A DNA stretch of 64,000 nucleotides from Porphyra umbilicalis (lineage: Eukaryota > Rhodophyta > Bangiophyceae > Bangiales > Bangiaceae), in contig KV918765.1 in assembly GCA_002049455.2 (NCBI GenBank), positions 426,309-490,308 of the forward strand, read 5' to 3'. Under the pieces are notes generated by a model. The model was given only the letters and a program-made list of their open reading frames with translations. It ran no database searches and was not told the origin of the DNA. How positions within the stretch are numbered: the first letter of the stretch is position 1; every line of letters starts with the position of its first letter. A program made the position numbers and the translations under genes. Below, piece by piece: positions 56,901 through 64,000 of the stretch.

Positions 56901-58095
56901 TCGCGAGCACCGCTTCCCCATCACTGAGGATATAGCAGGCGTCGCCAACGAACACCACGGCACCGCCACAGCGGTCGACCGCTCGGACAGACAGAAGGTT
57001 GTCTGTCAGATCCGGCACAAGCATTGCCTCATCGAGGACCATGCGAGCCGTGGTGCTTCCCTTCCCCACGTCCATGGACGCGTATCCGTGCCCCTTGATG
57101 GGCACCTTGTGGCCGTCAGCTAGAGTGACCTTGGCCCCGCTCCCCGTCGTCTTGACGGTGAAACCCGCGTCCTGGGCGGCCATATGGTTGGTCGCACCCG
57201 AGTCCAACACCCAGGTCGAGGACCCGCTGGTGCTTCCGGAAGCGTTGAGCTTCCCGGCCTGGCCTGCCGACGCAGCGTAGGCCAATGCGGCGCGGGGAGG
57301 TGCACCACCTCCACCGCCACCCTCACGACGCCCGCCATTTGGCTTCTTGTTGCCCTTGGCGTCGTCGGCCTTCTTCTTGAGACAGTCGCGCTTCATGTGC
57401 CCCTTCTTGTCGCAGTAGTAGCACACGACCGTGCGCTTGTCCCACGGCTTCTTAGAAGCCTTTGCCGCGAACGCTTGCGACTTGACGCCGGTCGCCGAGG
57501 ACGACCGCCCATGGCTCCCCCGCTGCTCCACAGTGAGCAGCTTGGCGCTCACGTCAGCGAGGTTGCGCTTCCCGTCCATGTTCTCCAGAACGGTCTTGAT
57601 CATGTCATACTCGGCCGGAAGGCCCGACAGGATCTGCAGGACAAGCGTGTTCTCGTCCACCTGATTTCCCAGCATGGAGAGCTCTTGACGGATGCCCTTG
57701 GCGCGCGACGTGTACTTGATGATGTTCTCGTCGCTGCCCTTCTTGAGGTTGCTCAGCTCATGCATGAGCTGCAGCAGGCGTGCATTGTCCCGCGCCTCAA
57801 AGATGTCCTTGAGCGCATCCCACGCCTCCTTGGCCGTACTGACCGCCGTCACCGAATGAAGATGAACCGGCTTGACCGACATCTGGATAGTCGCCAGGGC
57901 CGACTCGTTCATGAGGTCCCACGCCTCAGCTGCAACGTCGCTCTTGGCACCGCTCCCAGACGCGGGGCGGTCCGTCACAACCGCAGCCCAAACCTTCTCC
58001 TTGATCATCTGTGCACGGCAGTACACAGCCCAGACCTTGTAGTCGTCGTCCAGCTGCGCGAAGTGAGGGCCAGCGTAGCGGCCGTACTCCGACAT
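53911..58095 (-). mobile_element. Ty1/copia retrotransposon gag-pol with one TAG stop, no LTRs found
   Basis: The frame from ATG 58095 runs about 1,394 codons to TGA 53911, broken only by TAG at 55182-55180. In order it has: a gag region of the copia UBN2 type; a zinc knuckle CYYCDKKGHMKRDC (about 57384-57425); protease WVLDSGATNH; integrase HHCC (HRRFNHLGFENL then CVPCVDGK) and the QNGKAERANRY part of the catalytic core; reverse transcriptase with DVKTAFLNA and the YVDD box (about 54900); and RNase H with YVDADWAGD and TSTAEAEYVA. This domain order (integrase before reverse transcriptase) defines copia. The TAG sits directly before EVHHVDVKTAF, where relatives usually have Trp. I could not find matching LTRs on the two sides, so the copy may have lost them or sit in a misassembled repeat. 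Confidence 0.9.
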
Positions 58096-58149
58096 GACGA
58101 TGACAACCACGCCAGCAGGCGCGGCACTGACGACGTGGGAGGCTATACN

Positions 58150-58330
58150 CGAGAAACAGCTCCTCCCCAAAGGCGACGTCCGCCGTGGCCACAACCGTCA
58201 ACAGGTCGGGGGCACCATGTCGGACGGGCACTTGAGGGGCCGCAAGCGCAGGTGCACGTTGGGCTTGCGGGAGAGCGTCGAGCCGTCCGCTTGAAAGTTG
58301 ACCTTTCGGCGCCACTAACCGCCCCATAGC
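58150..58330 (-). pseudogene. Possible SET-domain remnant next to the copia gag
   Basis: On the minus strand one frame reads RKPNVHLRLRPLKCP and another, after a shift, LLTVVATADVAFGEELFL followed by an ambiguous codon and YS. The last part matches the C-terminal SET-domain signature (AxxDIxxGEELxxxY). The fragment ends at the ambiguous base 58149, where the copia leader begins. It is short and frameshifted, so the call is tentative. Confidence 0.35.
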
Positions 58331-58522
58331 GCTTGATGTAGCAGCGCCGCAGCCGACAGACGGGACGAGCCAAACTTGGGCGGCGGCGGAGCACCGCGCG
58401 CCGCGCCTTGAGCCGGCACCAAGTGCGCATTGCGGCTAAACGTCTGGTGGGTGATGCGGGCCCGTCCCCTCATCGTGCCATACGGTCTGTGGGGTGGTCT
58501 TGCAACGTTTCAGACGGAGTCC
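58331..58522. other. Short spacer between SET-like remnant and methyltransferase gene end
   Basis: Nothing recognisable is present. The methyltransferase gene ends at TAA 58523. Confidence 0.4.
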
Positions 58523-61500
58523 TTAAAGACGACCCCCCCACATGGACCCAACCTGGTCCCGACGCGCAAGCCGCCGGTGGCTGAAAAAGACGCCCAAGCC
58601 ACCAAAGGGGTCGCCCGACGAGTGACGCGCACCCGACATGCGGTCGGCGTCCGCAGCCCGCACAGTGGCCGTGTCGTCACACTCGAAAACCGCCCGCATC
58701 TGCTGCGGCCAGTCGTGCACCGGCTGGACGAGGAGGTCGTCGAGGCCCTTGACGGTAAAGAAGTCGTTTGGCACAGTGGTGGCCAGGGAGACGAGAAAGT
58801 GGACGATGTGTGTCGGCACCCGGGTGTGTGCCGGCTCGCCGGCTTTCAGGGTCAATGCCGACAACAGCCACTTGGTCGACGACGAGGGCTGAGGGCGACG
58901 CGCCGCGAGGTCGGCGGCCACCCTTTCCACAGCGTCGAGCAGCTGCGGTGTCACCCCACCTGCACCTTGATCAGGGGTTGTCAGGATACGCATTTCACGG
59001 CGAAATAGGATACGGATACACGCCGATGCGGTGTATCTGATTACGGATAAATCGCTTAACTAAGATCCGGATGCGGATATCTGCCTCCGAAACCGGATAC
59101 TTACGTAGATTTCATCCGTATCCGAGTACGATTATCGTATCCGATTATATTCCTACAAGTCCGTCAGGACGCACAATTAGGGCCAAAGACAGACGCCATT
59201 CAGACACTTGTTGAGTGCTAAATGGACGTCAATTATGATGTGATATTCACATTTGATGTGTGCGCCCCAACGGGCGCGGTCCAAGCAGTTCCCCGCCGTT
59301 TTTGTAAACGGTCGTCAGATAGACCGTTCTGAACCTCGTGTCACACTTTGCTGGTATCGCAAGCGGGCCGAGTCGCGTGCTTGAACGGTTTCTTCCGGGT
59401 CGGGCGGGATTGCCGCTTGTCGCTGCAACATGCTGGCACATGAATCTCCCGAAGGTCGGATTGGGAAAAGAGAGGTGGACTGCGTTGTACCGGAATTCTG
59501 TCGGCCCGAGAAGTTTTATAATCTTGTATATCCCTGTATCCTGCCTCTCATATCTGGAATACGGATCTGATATAATCTTGCAGTTTTTGTCGGACAGGAT
59601 AGCTATATCCGCTCCTCTCTTTCTCATAATGCATTTAGAATATGCGTCCCCGGCGCGTATCCGAAGTGGATACGGATATCATGCATGGATATATTCCTCA
59701 GGGATATATCCATGACAACCCCTGACCTTGATTCGCCTTGGCCCAGTCGACAAACGCAAAGTAGGTGCGACGACGCGCGGCCTTGACGACCACGTCGTCG
59801 ACGTCGCAGCCGTAAAACGTGCGTCGCGTCTGCACACACGCGACCGCCGTCGTGCCCGTCCCCATAAACAGGTCGAGGACCGAGTCACCCGGGTGAGAAA
59901 AGCGGGACACTAGCTCCCGCACGCACCCGACCGACTTTTGCTCGGGGCGCGACCACTTGCCGTCCTCGTTGTACACAATCTCCAACGGGCCAGGCGGAGC
60001 GACGTTGGTGATCGCGTTGCAGTGGGCGGGCAGGGGAGACGAGGTTTGGTTGTGATTCTTATAGCTCACCATGCGATGCGTCCCGGCGCCGCCGCCCTTA
60101 CGCGTCGCGTGGATGGCCTTGTCCACCCAATTGGCCAGCGTCGTGCTGGAGCGACCACCCCCACCGCCGTTGGACGACACTGTGACCATGGAGCACGGGT
60201 CGACGCTCCACTCGGGCTCGCTCCGACCCTTCAGCGCCGTCGCCGTCCGTAGGTTGGACAGGATGGCATGCCACTTGGGAAACTGCAAGTCGGAACACTG
60301 GATGATGAGCTGGCCGCCGTGACGCACCATCCCAGTCACGTCGCAAGCCACCGCCAGCATGTCCCGCTCCGACAGCCGGTCATGGGCAGAGTTGGGTTCC
60401 CCGCGCTCCAGCCGTGTGCCGTAGGGCGGGTCCAAGTACGCCAGTTGAATCTTGTTCTTGAGGTTGGCCGTGGGGAACTGCCAAAAGTTGCACGATACCA
60501 TATGGACAGCGCCGCGAGGGCGCCCTCAATGAGACGCACGTCGGCGACGCTGACGGCAGAGAATGGTCGGCCGTCGGCCACGGCATCGAGTATGTCCGAA
60601 GAGGGCGCCCCATCGGCCAACTTGGCGGGCGCCTCGTCGTCCAGCCACAGTTCCCGCAGGGAGGGCACAAGGACGGGCACCACGCCACCAACGAGAGCCG
60701 ACTCGTGGGGGAGAAAGGAGCAGACGCTCACCTTGCCCCTGTCCGTTTGCCGCGACAGCGGCTCGTACGTCGCGGACCACAACTCTGGGGACCCCAACAC
60801 GTCGCTCATGTGCCGCGCGTACTGCGCCGCCGCCTTGCGCAGCAGCCGATCGTCGTCGGGGGAGTTGGTAAAGGTCGCCAGCGCCACGGGGTCGACCACG
60901 TCGGGGTCCTTGGACGTTGGCAGACAATGGAAGAGGCGGTACCGCTGGCACCGCGGGGAGAAGCCATCCGAAGGGTGCAACAAGGGCTTAACTTGCACTC
61001 CTCGGCGCACCACACCAAGTACGGCCAAAACATCGTCATGGCGTCTGCGTAGCCACACTTGGCCGCGACAACGTCCCAGGACCGGTTGACGATCATGGCG
61101 GCGTACGACACGCGCACAGTCCGCACGTCGCGCTCGACAACAGCGCCGGGGGTTTTCGACGCTGCCGCACCGGCCACTGACTTTCCCTTGGCAGACGCCG
61201 ACAGCCGCTTTTGCTTCTTGGCCGACAACGTCTGGCCCGTACCACGCCCCCGGGTGGTACCGTCACCGTCGTCGTCGCCGTCGGGGTGCGCCTTCCCCTC
61301 GCGCACGTCTGCCATGAGCTGCAAAATGAGCCACACGCGCTCGTCCAAGGTGCTCAGGGGGCCGATGACCGGGTCGAGCGGGTCGTCCAACAGCTCCGGC
61401 ACCGCGCCCCCTGCCGCCGACCCCGCGGCGGTGGCAGACGCAGGTGCGCCCGATCACGAGGCACCAAACCGTCGCCTTGATCGTCCTCATCCGCGTCCAT

Positions 61501-62961
61501 GTCCGCGGCCTTGCGCTTGATACCCTTTCCGGTCCCCGGCATCGGCAACAGATCCTAGCTCTGCTTCTTGGCCGCAGCGCGTTGCACCTTGTCGATACCC
61601 GCCTGCCCCTCATCCGGCCGCGTCTGGATGTAGCTGACCATCACCTGCCACCGACGGAGGGCGCCCGCAACGGCGGCCGTGTGTGCTGCACCCTTTTCCG
61701 TCCGTCGAGGCGTCGCGGCGAGTGCGGCAAGGCGGTCCCGCATAGCCATCTCACGACGCCCGCTGCTCACCTTGGGCCACGCAAAGCCGCTCAAGTCCCG
61801 CCACTGCAGGGCCACCGGATATCGACAAACCAACGCGTCAACCCGGACGCGCGGCGTCCGGTCCGGCGGTCGGTCGCGGACGATCACACCCAACCCGCCG
61901 ACGGACGACACGAACCCAGAGGCGGGCACAGGGGTGGCCACCCGCGAGCTGGGACCGCCCCCGGTGGCCGCCGACGCGTCTGTCGGAGCGACCGGCGGCG
62001 CCTGCTGCGCCGGCCCGTCAGCGTCGACCAGCACATCCTGCAGCTGCTCCAAACGGTGGCTCATGAAGAGCAGGAGCTCCCACAAGCGCGTGTCCGACGG
62101 GGGTGCCCCCCGCACTCCGCGCACGGTGCAGGTTCCACGTCACCCAGGCCTTGCACCACATGAGGACGGCGTACCACAAGTAGTGCGCTCCTGACTCAAC
62201 TTGGCGAGCAGAGCCGTGCTTGACGTTGACGTCGGTGCCATGGCGTCACCCTGTCCTGAGTTGCACAATCGACACTTTTGGCCAGAAGGCAGCTCGCGCA
62301 GCGTCGCTCGGGAGCTCTGCGAGTCGCTCGTTCACCACCTCGTCTCGCACGACGACCGCCGCAAGGACCACGTCCATGGCGGCCATGGCCTTGACATTCT
62401 CGGCCACCCACTGCAAACCAATGGCTTCAACGATGCGGCTACCGTCGCGCGGGTTCGCAGCAGACGCTTGGGAGACGGCGTCCTTTGCCAAGAGCATCGG
62501 GAGGCGGTGGAACCGTCGGCAAACGTCCGTTCCTAGCGCCGCGGAGCGCCGCCTCGAAGCGGGCGTGCCCCGACACGAGCACCACGGCGTCCTCCCCCTC
62601 CACCTTGCGGCCAGCGCATGGCGCTTGGGCGTACTCCTTGAGGGAGGTCACGCCCACGTCGACCACGTGCTCGTCGTGTACAGGCCGAATGTCCGTCCAG
62701 TAGCGCACCATGGAGAGGTGCACCCAACAGGTGGCGTTGGGCGACTGCTCTCGCCAGTTGGCAATGGAACACCCTCAACGTCCGTCACCAGCGCCTCGTC
62801 CTGTGCACGGCTGGGCGCACAACCGGAGCCCGAGGGCCGTCGGGCGGCACCGTCGGCGCCCCATGAGGGACCCCCGTCGGCGTAACTGTCGCGGGCGCCA
62901 CCGTCTCGGCGGGTGGCCCGGCCGCCGGGACGCGTGGCGTGGGCATGGCACGCGCGGGCAT
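58523..62961 (-). pseudogene. ParB-like / DNA methyltransferase fusion gene (copy B), frameshifted and interrupted
   Basis: Read from ATG 62961, the pieces follow copy A (31344-33530) in order: the SGHARFEAA ParB-type motif (about 62530-62570), the middle region (62497-62246, 62124-61555), the basic segment, and VSYAAMIVNRSWDVV (about 61100). At least six frameshifts and one CAG-to-TAG change (61558-61556) break it. Unlike copy A it continues: a segment of about 170 residues leads, across a 1-nt frameshift near 60505, into a beta-type DNA methyltransferase (60501-59733) with AYLDPPYG (motif IV) first and VLDLFMGTGTTAVAC (SAM-binding motif I) after it. The last 150 residues (58993-58523) follow in the same frame once the hAT-like insertion and one target duplication are removed. 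ParB-methyltransferase fusions are known from bacteria and phages; here the host is eukaryotic. The natural length would be about 1,250 residues. Confidence 0.8.
58972..59724. mobile_element. hAT-like non-autonomous transposon, 753 bp, 8-bp target duplication
   Basis: The ends are CAGGGGTTGTCA and TGACAACCCCTG, a typical hAT terminus. The element is flanked by ACCTTGAT at 58964-58971 and 59725-59732, a perfect 8-bp duplication as expected of hAT. The interior is AT-rich and built from GGATACGGAT-like repeats, with a further inverted pair TGGATATAT/ATATATCCA at the right end. No transposase is encoded. It interrupts the methyltransferase frame near its C terminus. Confidence 0.88.
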
Positions 62962-64000
62962 AGGGGGGGGGGGGGGGGGGGGGGGCGGCGAACCGTCGAG
63001 CACCACGCCGACGCAAACTTTGCTGCCGCGGCACCGACACCCCAAAAGGCACGCAGTGTGGGGGGTCCCCGCGTGTCTCGGGACCGTGCGGCGAGCTCCG
63101 CCAGCGCAGGGCTCGACGAGGCAACGTATTTATAGTGGAAAACGACGCCCAGACCCAGGGTGGGACGACTCGGCCCGTTTGTGCGCGGAACACAGCCCGA
63201 CGGTGGCTCGAACGCCGCGCGCGGGAGACGACGTGCGGGCGACCCGACAGATACGGGTTGCAACGGCGTCCCCATCCATACAAAAAGTCCACGTAATTGT
63301 CACCAAGCGACGCCGCTGGAACGCTCTCGTTTTATCCGGTGAGAACAGCATCACGGTCATCTGGCAAAACAAGTAGATCAAATTACATTTGGTGAACAAC
63401 GCCTGTACCGTGGAGGGATTCCCACGTGTCTGCCGTGCGCGACAACCCGACGACGGTACGACCGTCCGCACGTGCTTCTGGGGATCGCGCTACGGTCCCC
63501 GCACGTCACTGGTACGGGGTGGTACTCTGTATCTTGACGAGCTGCTTTTGGGGCTGTGACGTACGCAACGCATCATCACTGGGCTGAAAAGTCGACCCGC
63601 ACGGATTGAATGACTCCCAGTGCCGATACGACCAGTTCATACTGGTATTTGTGTCTCTTCCCAGGACAAACACCGCTGACGCGCTGCGGTGCATCAAAGC
63701 GCCTCTCCGCTGCCGCGACGCCTGGACCGTGTGCGCACGCAAATGGACCAAGATCGGACGTCAGTGAGGCCGATTCTCGGCACAATTGCTCTCCCAGTTA
63801 TATAGCAGCGTGCTATTCAACAAAAGGTGCATCCCACGCATTATAACCTCTGGCGGCGACGCATGCTCAGGCCCAGCAAGAGGGACACCAACGCCCCCGA
63901 TGCCGAATGTCCGAAAAAGAACCACCAACTCTCATGCGTTCAGTCCATGCGCGCCGAGGCAAATTTTGCACTGCATGTTGGAGCGTTTGTCATGCGTGCA
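62962..64000. other. Upstream region of ParB-like copy B
   Basis: It contains a G homopolymer of about 23 bp (62963-62985), the TATA box at 63134-63127 (minus), module copy 8 and the conserved stretch matching 33950-34786. No gene is seen. Confidence 0.6.
63288..63365 (+). repeat. Conserved 77-bp module, copy 8
   Basis: It sits where copy 1 sits relative to copy A. The left dyad arm is changed (CTCGTTTTATCCGG), as in copies 6 and 7. Confidence 0.75.

Larger units (their letters stand above)
60872..64000 (-). repeat. Long direct repeat, copy B (with 31431-34786), continues past the window
   Basis: It aligns with copy A from 31431 through the ParB-like gene, TATA box, module and the TATAGCA-GCG-TGCTAT palindrome. 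Homology is still present at base 64000. Copy B carries many more indels than copy A. Confidence 0.85.

Noticed and set aside
53000..58440. LTR pair for the copia element
   Set aside because: I compared the stretches beyond both ends of gag-pol and found no shared block with TG...CA ends.

Overview
This is a GC-rich nuclear sequence from a eukaryote. The evidence is spliceosomal introns (donors GTACGT, GTATGT and GTACGG, acceptors ending in CAG), TATAAATA boxes upstream of several genes, C2H2 zinc fingers, and a full set of eukaryotic transposons (Ty1/copia, hAT-, Harbinger- and mariner-like). Long homopolymer C/G tracts, GC-rich low-complexity proteins and dense nested repeats fit an alga or other protist. 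I cannot place the species.

Layout. 1-12 kb: a gene running off the left edge, two acidic genes of unknown function on the minus strand, one copy of a 698-bp dispersed repeat, and several MITEs, including two Harbinger-like elements lying back to back. 12-22 kb: the best single-copy host DNA, with a low-complexity gene carrying a possible PH-domain fragment and a six-exon C2H2 zinc-finger gene with long Gly-Met-Pro-Gly repeats. 22-27 kb: repeats, a truncated gene, and a 5' fragment of an AAA+ gene. 27-64 kb: an accessory block of repeated, partly broken genes.

The accessory block is the interesting part. It holds (i) an ATAD2/Yta7-like AAA+ protein whose catalytic Walker residues are substituted; (ii) two copies of a gene whose full design was a ParB-like N-terminal domain, a long middle region and a beta-type DNA methyltransferase at the C terminus; one copy is cut off by a junction with AAA+ sequence, the other is frameshifted and has a 753-bp hAT-like element in its methyltransferase end; (iii) a second ParB-like protein family (911 codons) with one fairly complete copy and one or two broken ones; (iv) a Ulp1/C48-like cysteine protease; (v) a leucine-rich-repeat protein joined in frame to an acidic repeat tail. 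A conserved module of about 77 bp with a dyad CGGAT-T-ATCCG occurs eight times in both orientations, usually about 350-410 bp upstream of the ParB-type genes. I read this as remains of a large eukaryotic mobile element or element family that carries bacterial-type ParB and methyltransferase domains. Its ends are not resolved.

A copia retrotransposon (53.9-58.1 kb, minus strand) keeps every expected domain but has one TAG stop and no recognisable LTRs. Six 20-bp palindromes lie just beyond its 3' end. In five places two same-strand, same-frame reading frames are separated by a single TAG, which suggests either a decay pattern or UAG recoding.
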